A DNA stretch of 64,000 bases from Marsupella aquatica (GCA_973895155.1 OZ316894.1:21948001-22012000); one strand, 5' to 3'; positions 22,455 to 36,475 are shown, counted from the stretch's first letter. A program made the numbers and translations. Notes: generated from the sequence alone by a model not told the origin.

Positions 22455-24572
22455 TTAGTCAACCTCCTCCATTCTACTTCCCTCAGCATCGGCGTCGGCC
22501 TCTAGGGCGGGCATATCTGCATCTATCTCGGGAACAGTGTCATCGTCAATGCTCAGACCAAGCTTCAACATCTTGTGTATGCGCGCGCCGAATGTGTTCG
22601 GGTCCTCTAGACTAAATCCCGAGGTAAGTAACGAGGTCTCAAAGAGAAGCAAGGCAAGGTCCTTGACCGACTTGTCGTTCTTATCAACGTCAGCTCTCTT
22701 TCTAAGCTCATCGATGATGGCATTGTCTGGGTTGATCTCTAAAATCTTCTTCGAGGACATGTAGCTCGACATACTGCTGTCACGCAAAGCTTGAGCCTTC
22801 ATGATACGCTCCATGTTTGCGGTCCACCCGTACTCACCTGTTACTAGGCAGCAGGGAGAATCCACCATATGATCGGAAACGACTACCTTCTCAACCTTAT
22901 CTCCGAGAATGTCCTTCAGAACTTTAGTCAAATTCTCAAAGGAGGCTTTCTTCTCTTCAGCTTTTTTCTTCTCGTCCTCAGTCTCGTCCAGCTTCAATCC
23001 CTCCTTAGTGGCAGAGACAAGCTTATGGCCGTCATACTCCTTCAGCTGTCCAACGGCATATTCATCGATGGTGTCAACCATGAAAAGAACCTCATAGCCT
23101 CTCTTCTTCAGTTTCTCGAGGAAGGGAGAGTTTTCAACGGCCTTCTTGCTCTCTCCAGTAATGTAGTATATATCCTTCTGGCCTTCCTTCATCCTGGTCA
23201 CATAATCCTTAAGGCTGGTTTGCTCTGATCCACTCTTTGTGGAATGATACCTCAGTAACTCAGCAAACTTGGACCTGTTCTGACTATCCTCGTGAATACC
23301 TAATTTCAAATTCTTTGAATAGGCTTCGTAGAACTTGTCATACTCTTCCTTGTTCTCAGAAATCTCTGTGAACATTTCGAGGCATTTCTTTACAAGGTTT
23401 TTCCTAATAACCTTCAAAATCTTGTTTTGCTGCAGAGTTTCACGGGAGATGTTCAGAGGCAAATCCTCAGAATCGACAACGCCCTTAACAAAACTCAAGT
23501 ACTCGGGAATCAATTCCTCGCAGTTGTCCATAATGAAAACACGCCTCACGTACAGCTTGATGTTGTTCTGCTTCTTCTTGGTGTCGAAAAGGTCGAAGGG
23601 AGCTCTCTTGGGAACGAATACTACAGCCTTGAATTCAAGCTGACCTTCAACAGAGAAGTGCTTCACAGCCAAATGCTCCTCCCAATCGTTCGTCAAGCTC
23701 TTGTAAAACGCGGCGTATTCATCCTTCGTAATATCTTCTGGCTTCCTTAGCCAGATAGGCTTCTGCGTGTTAACAAGGCTCCACTCGTGAGACACCTCCT
23801 TTACCTTTTTCTTCTTTTTTTCTTCCTTCTCCTTCTCCTCATCAACTTCTTCAATTTTGCCTTCCTCTTCATCTTTCTCTTCGGTCTTCTCCTCCTCGTC
23901 GTCAGAGACTTCGACCTCAGCAGTCTTCTCGATCCACAACGAAATAGGATAACCGATGAACTCGGAATGCTTTTTGGTAAGGTCCTTGATTCTTCTCTCT
24001 TCCAAGTATTCAAGTTGATCCTCCTTCAGGTGCAAAGTGATCTTAGTTCCACGTCCGAGCTGCTCACCACTTGAATCACGAGTCACCGTGAAAGATCCTC
24101 CAGCTTGGGACTCCCAGATGTACTGCTCGTCGTCGTTGTGCTTGGAAGTCACGACCACCTTCTCAGCAACCAGGTAAGCACTGTAGAAACCGACACCGAA
24201 CTGCCCAATCATACTCACATCCGCGCCGGCGCTCAAGGCTTCCATGAACTCCTTGGTTCCGGATCTGGCAATGGTTCCCAAATTATTGACCATATCGGCC
24301 TTTGTCATTCCGATACCGCTGTCGATGATGGATAAAGTGTTGTTGGCCTTGTTCGGGACAATGTGAATGAACAGCTCGGGTTGGCTTTCCAGCTTGCTCT
24401 TGTCAGTGAGGCCCTGAAATCGAATTTTGTCCAGAGCATCTGATGCATTACTGATGAGCTCCCTAAGAAAAATCTCCTTATTGCTGTAAAATGTGTTAAT
24501 GATCAAGCTCAGCAACTGATTGATCTCGGCCTGGAAGGCAAAGGCCTCCACATCTCCATCCTGAGTTGCCAT
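22455..24572 (-). CDS. HSP90: Cytosolic heat shock protein 90 (705 aa, single coding exon)
   Basis: ATP-dependent homodimeric chaperone of the cytosol that matures kinases, receptors and other clients. The N-terminal GHKL ATPase domain starts at about residue 8 and carries '[20 protein letters not shown]' (general-base Glu33), '[11 protein letters not shown]' (nucleotide-contact Asp84) and the lid motif '[13 protein letters not shown]' (123-135). A strongly charged Glu/Lys linker spans about 217-268. The middle domain includes '[16 protein letters not shown]' with the conserved Arg that contacts ATP. The C-terminus ends MEEVD, the docking site for TPR co-chaperones. There is no ER signal, KDEL or transit peptide, so this is the cytosolic form. 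Length is normal (about 700). The coding region has no intron, although many flowering-plant cytosolic HSP90 genes do. A leader intron is likely just upstream. Recognition is certain. Confidence 0.98.
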   Translation of the reverse strand: MATQDGDVEAFAFQAEINQLLSLIINTFYSNKEIFLRELISNASDALDKIRFQGLTDKSKLESQPELFIHIVPNKANNTLSIIDSGIGMTKADMVNNLGTIARSGTKEFMEALSAGADVSMIGQFGVGFYSAYLVAEKVVVTSKHNDDEQYIWESQAGGSFTVTRDSSGEQLGRGTKITLHLKEDQLEYLEERRIKDLTKKHSEFIGYPISLWIEKTAEVEVSDDEEEKTEEKDEEEGKIEEVDEEKEKEEKKKKKVKEVSHEWSLVNTQKPIWLRKPEDITKDEYAAFYKSLTNDWEEHLAVKHFSVEGQLEFKAVVFVPKRAPFDLFDTKKKQNNIKLYVRRVFIMDNCEELIPEYLSFVKGVVDSEDLPLNISRETLQQNKILKVIRKNLVKKCLEMFTEISENKEEYDKFYEAYSKNLKLGIHEDSQNRSKFAELLRYHSTKSGSEQTSLKDYVTRMKEGQKDIYYITGESKKAVENSPFLEKLKKRGYEVLFMVDTIDEYAVGQLKEYDGHKLVSATKEGLKLDETEDEKKKAEEKKASFENLTKVLKDILGDKVEKVVVSDHMVDSPCCLVTGEYGWTANMERIMKAQALRDSSMSSYMSSKKILEINPDNAIIDELRKRADVDKNDKSVKDLALLLFETSLLTSGFSLEDPNTFGARIHKMLKLGLSIDDDTVPEIDADMPALEADADAEGSRMEEVD

Positions 24573-24583
24573 ATTGGCAGATT

Positions 24584-25350
24584 CTGCACCAACAAGCCCG
24601 ACGAACCGTTAGTATGGACAGAAGTCACGATGTCGAAATAATCCCATAATCAAGACAGGGAAGAGAGAGACGACAGAAATTGAACCCCCGTAGTGAAGAA
24701 AATGTGTGTGGACCACAGTACATTCCTGAGAGCCAGCGGTAGGAAAGACAAAGAGATGAGAGCAATAGACGCCATCATACGGAGCGTCACAAAATCAACG
24801 GACCAAAACACAAACCGTTAATGCACGGGAGACGAAAAGGCTAGAGAAATACTACCTCCCATACCGAGCATCAAAATGAGAAACCACAGCAATTCCGGTA
24901 ACTAATATCTAGGGGACAGAGATGATACGACATCAGAACGAGAAATGGCATCCAAAACATTCTGGACGTTATGGACCAGAGAAAACAACGAGACGACAAA
25001 ACTAGAACCCCTCACACACAGCGCCACAACGTGAAAGGACAGCAATCTAGAGGCGCAATCTAGAGGCAGGGAGCACAAAAAGATAAAACTAAAACAACTA
25101 CCCATTGAGGGGGTCAGAGTCTGAAACCACAACAGCACAACTGTACCAACTGTGTCAACCTTCCGCACGGAAATCACCAGCTCGAGGCACGTTAACTTTC
25201 TTCGCCAAAAATGAGTCGGGGGCCACTCACGAAACAATAGATGCAGAGGCAGCAACGGAGATAAAGAGACTAGACAAGTTCTACAGGTCCTCAAACAGAG
25301 CGTCGGTCTGACAAGACGAGACTGAAACTACACCAAAACAATGTACAAAC
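24584..25350 (-). other. Probable 5'-leader intron of HSP90
   Basis: On the minus strand a good acceptor (pyrimidine-rich, ending TTGGTGCAG) lies 11 bases before the HSP90 ATG, and a donor GAAG|GTTTGT lies at 25351/25350. This would give a 767-bp intron in the 5' untranslated leader. The interval has no coherent reading frame and is T-rich on the transcribed strand. This is inference from splice-site sequence only. Confidence 0.6.
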
Positions 25351-25900
25351 CTTCGGTGCCAAACTGTGCTCGAATGGCGTCAAGGCGTCGAGCAATCCTC
25401 CTTCGCGTCCGCGAGCTACCACCCTTCCACGACACGGAGCTGGCGGCTGTGAAGAATGCGCACTAGTGGTGCTGTTGGAGCAGAAAAAGCGACGTTCTCT
25501 CGAACAAATTGGTCTCTGGGACTCCAGAGTCCAGACCGTCGGCAAAGATCCAAAGAGAGGCCGAAGAGCGGGAGAAACGCTTCCTTCTCCGCAAAATCCG
25601 GGACGGTTCAAAAGATCCTTCGTTACAGCTTCCGAACCCTAAAACCCCCAACCCTAAACCCGCAATGACCGACCTGTACCCGCAATGACCCGAGATCACA
25701 ACCCGCGATGATGAACGTGCCGAGCCTAATGTCGAGCCTGCAAGTCCACCGCGTAATTTGCCCGGAATCCCAAACCCGCGATCCCCAACCGGGAATTCCT
25801 AAACCCGAAAAAGCCGAGCCTAACGCCGAGATGTACAGTACTGTTTTGTTCTTTCTATAATCCTTTATTTATGCGAAAAGTTAACGGATAATGCACTGTT
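25351..25900 (-). promoter_or_regulatory. HSP90 leader exon and promoter region with telo-boxes
   Basis: Two AACCCTAA telo-box motifs occur at 25635-25642 and 25650-25657, followed by GC-rich short repeats ('acccgcaatgacc' twice; 'gccgagccta' twice). Telo-boxes are known in promoters or leaders of highly expressed plant genes. An ATAAATA TATA-like motif for the minus strand lies near 25868-25875, implying a leader of roughly 500 bases if used. I did not find a convincing run of alternating GAA/TTC heat-shock units. Confidence 0.45.
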
Positions 25901-26477
25901 GATTTACCAATGTGAGTATAAAGTAAAAGAGGGAGTCAAATGCACTGGTTTTGTTTTTTTTTCAATGTGAGTCACTTCATTGTCAGCCAAATAGGGGGCC
26001 AAGAGTGTTTCCTCTGGACTTGGCTTGCCAAAGCCAAAATGGTCTCACTCCAAACATGGTAGCCCGGCCCTATTGCCCAAATAGCAAAATGAAAATGGAA
26101 CCACTGGAGTGAGAATAGCCCAAATAGCAAACATGGTAGCCCGGCCCTGTCTTTTTCCCACTTTGGCCCGGCACTCAAACACTCAACAAGCAGTTGTGGT
26201 GAGGCCCTTGAACACACTGCCATCCTGCCTTGGATGTACAAGATTGGACATGAGCACGTCAATTTCACAATTACAGATGGTCAAACCCAGATTCAAGTGC
26301 ACACATATGCTTTCAAACAAGGGACCAGTGATGGTTGCTGCTGTAGCAGAACTTGACCAGATGCCTGCACACCTTTTCACTTTGCTATAATATCAAATGG
26401 TGTATGATTTTGTGTGTGCACAAAGGGAGACTACTCTTATGAAAGTGGAAGGGATGCAAGGAAAGATGTATATTTTT
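25901..26477. other. Intergenic DNA upstream of HSP90
   Basis: Nothing coding is supported. A phrase 'agcccggccct' with neighbouring 'caaatagcaaa' occurs twice (about 26060-26090 and 26118-26150), a short local duplication. Confidence 0.4.
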
Positions 26478-26892
26478 GAGTATGGGGCCAAGTAGGGAAT
26501 GGCAACCATTATGACACTGGAAGTTATGTTAGGAAGAGGGGTTTTGACACATCTAATTCACACTACTAGTTCTTCAAGATTTGAGAAACCGTTGGATTTG
26601 GCAACCAGGGTGTGGGGTCTCAAAAGATCAGATCCATGGCTTTTAAGTGTGGGGCCAAGTAGGGTCGAGTGGTCGTGATTCAATTATGACATTAGAAGGT
26701 ATGCTAGGGGGGAAGGGGTGTCTCACACATCTAATTTGCACCATTAGAGCTCTCAAGATTGAAAGAATACTGATAGATTTGGTGACCAGGGTCTCAAAAG
26801 TTCTAGATCCATTATTTTCTTAGTGTGGGGCCAAGTAGGGTACGTGGAGTGGTCATGATTCACTTATCACGTGGGAAGGTATGCTAGGATGA
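26478..26892. repeat. About 170-bp tandem repeat, 2.4 units
   Basis: Units starting at 'tggggccaagtaggg' recur near 26482, 26649 and 26825 (periods about 167 and 176). Each continues with 'ttatgacat..gaaggtatg', 'cacatctaatt' and 'gatttgg.gaccaggg'. The third unit is partial. Confidence 0.8.
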
Positions 26893-27840
26893 GTGCTTTT
26901 TGGTTGCAAAGGACATAGCTAGACTTTCAAGCAAAGGCAGAGCAATTTAGAAAACAATGAGCTTTGTAATACTTGATGAAATCTAGTGATGTTAAGGTCA
27001 TTGTAAAGTTCTCCCAAAAGTTTTTCTAAGAATGGGATGCATGAAAGCTTTTACGGTGATGAACAAGAAATTTGAAAAATTGGTTTTTCTTGTTACGGAC
27101 CCCCATGGGAAGTTCCTTCCAAAATTCCTGGACACATGTGTAGTCACATTACTTAGCATGATTTGTCACAAACAAGAACTCTTAGTTATGCAAGAAGAAC
27201 CAAATTTGACTAGTCATGTTTGAGACAAGACAAAGAAAAACAGGTAGATTGGACCATAAGTGTAAAAACAATGGAAAACTGAAAAATGACATTTCAAGTG
27301 AGCAAAGGAAAAATTAGGGTGGACAAACATAATCTTTGGATGAATCATGATTGATATATCAATGTTTTTTGGTAATCTATTTCAATTTTCTATTTAATTT
27401 ACACATTTTTGAAATAATGACAAGTAGAAAGAAACTTTTCAACTACTCTAACATTTACTAAGGTAACATAAGAAACTCAATAAACTTTTTAACTTCTCTA
27501 ACATTTACCAAGGTAACTTAAGAAACCCTTAAGCTAGTATGGATAGAGGAGTAACAAACAAAGATAAGAAATACCATAACTACTATAGGTAGAGGAATAC
27601 CAAGGGACACTACAACCTTTCAACTACTATGGACAAAATGAAATTTTGCATGAACTATATGGAATGTTACATGTGTTGTATAGACATAGAGGTACCAAGG
27701 GAAACATTTGGCATGGAGAGTTATACTCTCTATTACCATGAGTACAGTACTCCTATTTGTCTTCAATGAAATATGGCCTAACTACCAATTCACCTTATTT
27801 AGAATACTCCATTGAATCTTTGTCCTTGCATCTATCTATT
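26893..27840. other. AT-rich intergenic DNA
   Basis: No gene is supported. A local duplication of about 56 bp ('aactactctaacatttac..aaggtaac') occurs at about 27425-27530. Confidence 0.45.
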
Positions 27841-27999
27841 CTTTGGGGGTCTCACTATATGGATGCCTCTCCATCACCTGCAACGTTTTTAGGCCTAGGA
27901 CCCCCTAAAATGTAAGGAAAAAAATATTTTTCAACCCCTATAAAGTTGAAATATTCCAAAAAATTGGTTATAAGGACCCTAATGTTCTTATAAGTCTTT
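27841..27999. mobile_element. hAT-type MITE, copy B, 3'-truncated
   Basis: This matches the left half of copy A from the TIR (GGGGGTCTCACTATATGGATG) through 'aacccctataaagtt' to 'ccctaatgttcttataagtct', then homology stops abruptly. The right TIR and target duplication are missing. Confidence 0.8.
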
Positions 28000-29977
<1,978 letters not shown>

Positions 29978-30538
29978 GGACACTTTTCAAAGCATCAATG
30001 TTTGGGCGAACGCTTTGCAAAGTGTTGGTGTTTTCGGCAAAACTAATCAAGAGTGACTATGTTAGAATTTTAACTTCTAAACTAAGAGTTGGAATGAGGC
30101 GAAACTTTTTCAAGGTACTCTACTACATATAGTATTTATGTTTGCAAAGTTTCAGACTTTTCTAAGACCTCTAAGTGCCTCAAATAAATCGGCAAAAGTG
30201 TCGTAGTGTTATAAATAATGGAAAATTGAAGTTTTTTCTAAGTGTCAGGAGTTAGTGGACGCTTTGCAAAACGTCCAAAACTACAAAGAACTTTTGTGGA
30301 CGCTTCAGAAAGCATCCAAAATTTGATCTCTTCTTTTTCGGTAGCGTTTGTCTTCCGACCTTCGAATGGGATGCTTTATGAAGCATCGGGATCAAAATCG
30401 CCTTGGATAGCGGACGCTTCAATCAGGCGTTGATACTTGGCGTCACTTCTTCCTTTTGTCTTCCAAACACATACACTTTTTAAAGCATCCAATAAACTTG
30501 GGTAACTTGGGTATACAAGAGACGCTTTACAAAACGTC
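29978..30538. repeat. Cluster of imperfect palindromes (GACGCTTT..AAAGCGTC type)
   Basis: At least seven near-palindromes share a GACGCTTT half and an AAA(A/G)CGTC or AAAGCATC half: 29978-29996, 30007-30028, 30257-30276, 30298-30317, 30370-30387, 30412-30433 and 30521-30538, plus a partial one near 30472-30490. Each could fold as a small hairpin. Repeated short palindromes of this kind are known from subterminal regions of plant CACTA-type DNA transposons. No CACTA terminal repeat or target duplication was found here, so the assignment is inference. Confidence 0.55.
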
Positions 30539-33500
30539 GATAAAGTCGCGTCTATGTTAAAAATATCAGATCTAAATTAATTCTAACTTTCAAATCACAT
30601 GTAGGCTTGAGCTAAAACTTTCAGGTATTATACTACTACATAATGAATACCTCCTAAAAAAGTTTAAGATGTTTCTGATCATGAGAACTATTTAACTAAA
30701 ATAGCAGAGATCGGTTGATCTTAATAATTGCACACAAAGCCAATGGAGTCCGGTTCTTGAATCTTCTAGATCTGCATTGCTTCTCCCAATGATGTCTAGT
30801 ATTCATTCTTGGTAGCATGCAAAGAGCAAAGATTTTTATTGCCGATCCTTGTCCAATACAGGCAATAGCCTTCGATGAAGCATAGCATTAGGTAAAGTGT
30901 TTAGTTGATCTAAATTGTTACAAACGATAATTATATGGCACCTTTGAGTTAGAAAAAGTTCAAAATTTATAAAATTTCTATCATTTCTAACTAATCTATT
31001 GCATTACAAAAAACCACATTGAACCATAATTTCCCATTGAAGCCACTCTTACACTAATTGTGGGTCATCCCTTTGCTCTCTCACCCTTCACTTCCCATTC
31101 TCCACAATTGGTTGTTGGGCTCCAAAGCTAACAGTTAGTGGTTGGAAAAACTCATGCTAATGTTGAAGGCATAGGTTATCAGCTAGTGAAAACTAAGGAA
31201 ACATGAAGAAACAAGAGAGGTCAGGAATTTGAAGCGTAATCCAATGCAAGTAATTCAATGTTCAAGCCATTTTCTCACTTACATGGACTGACCAGGGTTG
31301 AAATAGAAGCTTGCTAACCAACACATCCTAGCAGGTTGAGCCATGTTTCACCTCCCGTTGAAATCACTCTACATAACTCCATGCTAAAGTTGTGTCCATG
31401 CCAGGTTGAAAGGGTGACATATTGTGGAGGTCAAGGGCAAATTGGGCCAAAGGTGCATGTGTACCATAGTGATTGTAGTGGGCTTGAATAAATATGTAAG
31501 AAGCAACACTAGCCCATTTGGACATCTCCTACGATTAGATCCAAGCTCATGTCCTCAAATGTGCAAAGTGTCTAGTGGATTCCAAGAACACTTTGCTATT
31601 GGATTCCACGAAGAGCAGGTGCTATTTACATAGTACATGAATTTCAGCAATGAGCACCTCATGCAAATTTGAATCAAGTGGTTCCATCATGGACTAATTT
31701 GGTTGACCCTCTACTCCTGATGAGTAATTGGTTATGAATGAGCACCTCTATGTGATTTCTGTGCTTTAATTGCCCACTTCCAAAGTGTTTGGTCTCCAAA
31801 TTGGGACCGGCCATTTTGGGGAGAGAATTTACCACATCTATTAATATATGGATTAGGGGCAGAGAGTAGCCATAGGCTAGTTTGTTTGCCTGTTGGCCAA
31901 TAACAAAGAAACTCTAAAGAGCACTAGCTTTCTGCGTTTATCCTTCAAACTCTGCAGAGTTCTCGGTGCAATGGATAACTTTCTCATTCTTTCAATAATC
32001 ATTAATCAAATATTGGACTTAGTTTGTTGCCTCTAGCTCTGGTACACTACATTAGGCCAGGCAAGGCAGCCACCACAAAAAGAGTTAAAGTTTGTGTAAC
32101 GAAGAGATCGACCGGAATTGCTCTACTGCCCTCAATCTTCAGAATGGACCAAATTTTATTATGTTGGCTCCTTTGGTCGCTCTATTATTCATCCACTTAA
32201 CTGAACTCATCTAGGTCTCACTAGGAATCAGGAAACTTGATGTATTGAGAAAGTTTGGGATTTACTAGTAATCGTAAATACCAGTTGAGTATGGACTTAA
32301 GTATTAATCTTATTTTGGCTCACTTCTCTCCTGTTCAACTGTGCCCCGTTCAAGACCAAGAGGAAACTAAAGCTACAATCTGAGAGCTAACTAAGGAGTT
32401 AGAAGAAACACAGAGAATTTTACAGTACAAATTCAAGCAAGGAGGCATTCAAACACTTAGCAAAAACAAACTACCATTGCTGCTCACTTGTAGATAGTCT
32501 CAAGCCAATGATATTGTGCACATTCAAACACATCCCATGAACTTGGCTCAATTTGTTGTTGAGAACTGCAGACATTGAGATGGATTTCAGGCATAAGAGC
32601 TCAGTTTGGGAATGCAAACTACATGTGAGTACGACAGGGGTGGGGATCGGGTTAGATGTACTTAACGATTGCAACTTCAGCTAATGTGTAATAGTCAAGG
32701 ACTGTGAATAGGATACAGTATACTTAGTAGGTGCACTACACAAAGGTTCTAAAGAGTATAGGGGTCAGCGCATACTGCATTTTGCGGGAACGAGTATCCT
32801 CGCGCAGTACTTCAAGAATTGCAAGAATTGATCTCTCCTGATTTACTTGAGAAGATGCCTAGGGGTGTATCTTTTGAGTTGATGACTTACTAGTCCAGAA
32901 TTCCCAGATGCTTTTGGTACGTCACATTGTTGAAGGGATTTTTTTCCTTTCAAGAACATTATAGTATTGTAGCTGCTAAGTGATTGTAAAAGGTGAACTC
33001 ATTGGGATTGTGTGAGTCCTTGGGCCATGAAACAGTTTTAGCAAAGCATCCTACGATAACACAACTCAATACCTTTATCCTTGAAATCTATCAAGATGTT
33101 GGGTACCACTTGTTCCAAGATTGTATTGTACTCAGATAGATTATGTAGTTCTCCATCTACATACGGGAACACGATGTTAGTGTCCACCACCTTGGATATG
33201 CCATTTTAGATTTTGTTCTTTCGATCATCATCTTAAGTCTTGCGACACTTCAATTGAAGAGTAAGAGAGGACTCTGGCAAACCTAAACCCTTGACAATTG
33301 GTGTTGAATGGTTTGTAACTAACAAAAGGGAGAGTGAATGATGTACTTTTATTAAGATGCAGCCAGGCAAAGTCCTTCTTTGTTCAAATGTCTTATGTGG
33401 GATGCAAAAAAATTTCAAGAAGAGTCGAGCTGTGATTACTCTAAACAAGCCAGAGAGTGATAACAAGATCGAGCTGTCTTTTCAAAACCCATTCTTGATT

Positions 33501-33660
33501 TGACTATCATTGATTCTAAAGTGGTTTATTCCATCATTACTTGAAACATCGATTAGAGAAGAAAGTGTTGGGAAGAATCTTCGTCCAGGATCGACACAAG
33601 AGTCACATCAACAATGCGCACGCCAACAACTCATGCACATTCACCATGAGTCTACACAAC
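30539..33660. other. AT-rich intergenic DNA without a supported gene
   Basis: No frame longer than about 80 codons resembles a protein family. No clear tandem or terminal-repeat structure was found. Confidence 0.4.
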
Positions 33661-34390
33661 ATATAAGTGGTTCACCCGGATGGGCTACATCCACTATCAT
33701 CGAGGAAATCACTAATGATCAAATCATCCCGCAAATCATACATGGTCCACCATAGCCTCCTCCGTGGAGCTCTAAGGTGTGTCTCCTCTCTAGGTCTTTC
33801 ACCAAAGACCCTCATTGTGTAGAATGAGTTCCCCACTAGAACTCCTTAAGGTATTATGCCTATTTGAGTGAGCCACTCCACAAACTATGCTAGTGTCGAA
33901 CTAGAGCTAATGCTAACCGCAGTTAGCCGAGTACAAGGTAGAGGCAATACCTAACAGAAAGAGTGGGACGGATGGCAACTCTCACCTGCAAATTTTGGCT
34001 CTAATGGTGCTTCAGTCTGGCTCCTGGACATCCTTTCTTAGAGCATTAGGGAGAGATAGGGGGCCCCTGTTGAAGTATGACGCCTTTCTTCATGACGATA
34101 CAACCATGACTCATACCATGCACATGTAGTCGACACTATCCATACGTGGTTCACCTCTTCTCCAAGGCTACGTCCACACGAATACAACAACTTTATTTCA
34201 AGAATCGTTGAACACACAAGCTGTCTCTCTTCCTCAAGTTGCTCCATTACAATGAGCAAGCACTACGTACCAGCGGCTTACACTAGCCCTGGTGTATGCA
34301 AGGTCACACATGACTAACCTAATCTCAGCTAAGTCCCTAACTGAGGTTAACCTAATTACTGTATTTTTTGAGTCACAAGACTAAGAGCAA
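33661..34390. repeat. Dispersed repeat ('gtggttcacc..ggctac' family), two partial copies
   Basis: 'agtggttcacccggatgggctacatccac' type sequence occurs near 33666 and again near 34145 ('cgtggttcacctcttctccaaggctacgtccac' type). The second is followed about 200 bases on by a 'gaggttaacctaa' phrase. The same ordered phrases recur near 56790-57000 and 57650-57990, so this is a dispersed element of unknown class. Confidence 0.55.
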
Positions 34391-35515
34391 GCCTTAACAC
34401 CCCTAACTCAAGATTCATCTTTGTGTGAATCTTTCTGCGGGTAAAAGTACGTTGCTAGAAAAGAAACCGAAGATCATCATAGTAGTTGCTTCGGCAACTC
34501 AAATGCTGGGTTCCAAAATTACTCTTTGTGGACCATATCTAGTTTTCACTCAATGAGCTCTTTGATGTTGCACAGATAAGGGCAAAGGATATTTGAGAAT
34601 AGTTCATCTATGGTGGCGTTCCTGGATATAGATGACGGAGTAGTCCCACACCCACAAATTGTCTGCCCTTGAACTATTCCTTTGCTGCCAAAATGGAACC
34701 TAAAAAGACATCAATTTCTCAGAATTTGTTTCTTAATACATACCCCTCCAAGATGAGTCAATTTATCTTGGTTAGCGAATTCGCTGAAGGTCAAAGAGGA
34801 ACTACCCTAGACCGTGAAAGCCATCCTGCAGTCCACCAACTGGGTTCAGAAGAATATCTAGGATTGGAAATGAAGACGCCCAAGAGATCGGACTTGTCCT
34901 AGGCCCTACTCGGTCAACATCTTACAAATGTGATAAAGATCCTCCTCACTGCAAAAGTTGAGCCCAATTCATCCACATCTCTGGCTGAAGAAGCTTAGGG
35001 GAGGACCAAAAGTAGGAGAAACCGAGGAGAAAGAAGCACATAAATAAGATGTCCAACATCGGTGTGGGCGGACAAAATGCCACACCATTATTGTAACTTC
35101 CACGAACAGACTAATTGAGATGCAGCTGCACGTGGAGAGGTGGATGGACAAGGAGGCCCTGGAACCATGGTACCACTAGGACGAGGTATACTGAAAGTTA
35201 GGCACGTCTTTCAGGACGAGCTCTTTGCTTAGCTTCTGTCAAAGTCGTTCCCATCTACCCTGGCTCAGCTTCCTAGAGTCAATTTAATAAATCAAGCGTC
35301 ACGCTCTGCTCTCTCGTGGTCATCCAGTTTCCACCAATGACCTCAAGATTGTATTGGACCCATCTGCTATCTGACTAAACATTTCAAAAGCTGGACCAAG
35401 CTGCTATCTGACTAAAAATTTCAAAAGTGCCAAATCTGGGCACTCTGCCAAACGTACTTTGTATATGAGAATTTCATTTTGATTTTTTCTGGATGTTTGC
35501 ATTAGCCTTGAGATT
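34391..35515. other. Intergenic DNA
   Basis: No gene is supported. A 37-bp tandem duplication ('ctgctatctgactaaa.atttcaaaag') lies at 35364-35432, directly before the coding-like island at 35516. Confidence 0.45.
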
Positions 35516-35983
35516 GTGAAAAGCGATTATTTATTACGTGGCAGATGGCGAACCGGTGAGGAGTACGGTTACTTTTGTTCTAGATTTAAATGTGTGGCCG
35601 AGAACTTATTAGATGAAATTAAACATATGAACGACATAAAATTTCGAAACATGGGTTCTCCGTACACCCCGTACCCGGTCACTAAATTAGTAAATTACGA
35701 CAAAAGCACTTTGGATGCCCCATTTTCGCGGTACGTTGATTTTATCACCCGTCGATTGAAAGCATTCAATTATGATCGGTGGTTCGAAAGTGACAAAGTG
35801 GGGAGATACGTGCCAGCCTTTGGATCTTCCTCGCGAGTAGATCTGCGACAGATGTCGGCTCCCACCTCTTCCCGAAAAATCCGTGGCACATTTTCGGCCT
35901 CAAATATTATTGAGGTCAAACGGATGTTACGGGTTTCATGGGAGGTCAGCCCACCCCCTAACGGCCGCAAACTGCACGCCTGA
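35516..35983 (+). pseudogene. Coding-like open frame of unknown, possibly foreign origin
   Basis: A frame of about 155 codons stays open from 35483 to 35983 but has no ATG until well inside, so it looks 5'-truncated. Codon use is orderly and favours A/T third positions, unlike the GC-leaning neighbours. The translation has a mixed, globular-looking composition rich in Arg, Tyr and Phe, then an Arg/Ser-rich tail (about 100-125). I do not recognise the family. The downstream sequence (35984-36200) becomes GC-rich and hairpin-prone. Together these suggest the 3' part of an inserted foreign gene, perhaps viral, but a decayed host exon is possible. Confidence 0.35.
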
Positions 35984-36200
35984 ACTACGTACTCACTCCG
36001 CCCTCTAGGTGGCTGACCGTCGGCTCAAGGGCACCTGTCGCTCTTCTACTGGGTAGCGCCGGCCTAGACCGGCACCTGTCCTTGAACACCGGTCTGTCGA
36101 ATAAGCGTCCGCCACGACCAGGAGAAAACACCTGGCCGCCACTTCTCATTGGGTGCTGCCGGAGACCGACTGGTATGACCGACACGTAGCGCCCGAGCCT
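35984..36200 (+). repeat. GC-rich structured segment with two related hairpin units
   Basis: Two related stretches, near 36034-36085 and 36130-36180, share 'cacctg', 'cttctactgggtagcgccgg' (second copy 'cttctcattgggtgctgccgg') and a following 'gaccg'. The first contains the perfect stem GCCGG-CCTAGA-CCGGC and a CGCT..AGCG stem. It directly follows the stop of the coding-like frame and contrasts in GC content with both sides. Confidence 0.55.
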
Positions 36201-36475
36201 CGTGGCGTCGCTTTGAGTCGGAGCTTTGGTCTAGATGTTTTGCTCTCTTCTCTGGGTCCGAATCGAAAGTCTTCTTCGTTTATGGGCAGCAGGTGATGAT
36301 CATAGCCTTCATGTTGTTGCAAATTGGGAACAGGAGGAGTAGTGTTGCTTGCGTGTAGAGCGTCGAGAGTCAGAAAGTTGGACGTGTTGCATTGAGATCG
36401 TCAGCAGTTAGGAAGAAATCGCGGTTACCAGTTTGTCGGTGGATAGTGTGTGCTGGGTCTAGAACTCCTTCCAAT

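Noticed and set aside
22537-24335. Several plus-strand open frames opposite HSP90
   Set aside because: They are antisense shadows of a strongly biased, certain coding region and have no family resemblance.
25351-25900. Heat-shock elements in the HSP90 promoter
   Set aside because: Several GAA and TTC triplets occur, but none in the two-base-spaced alternating runs required.
33510-33755. 81-codon frame near 33.5 kb
   Set aside because: It overlaps a dispersed repeat copy and has no family resemblance.
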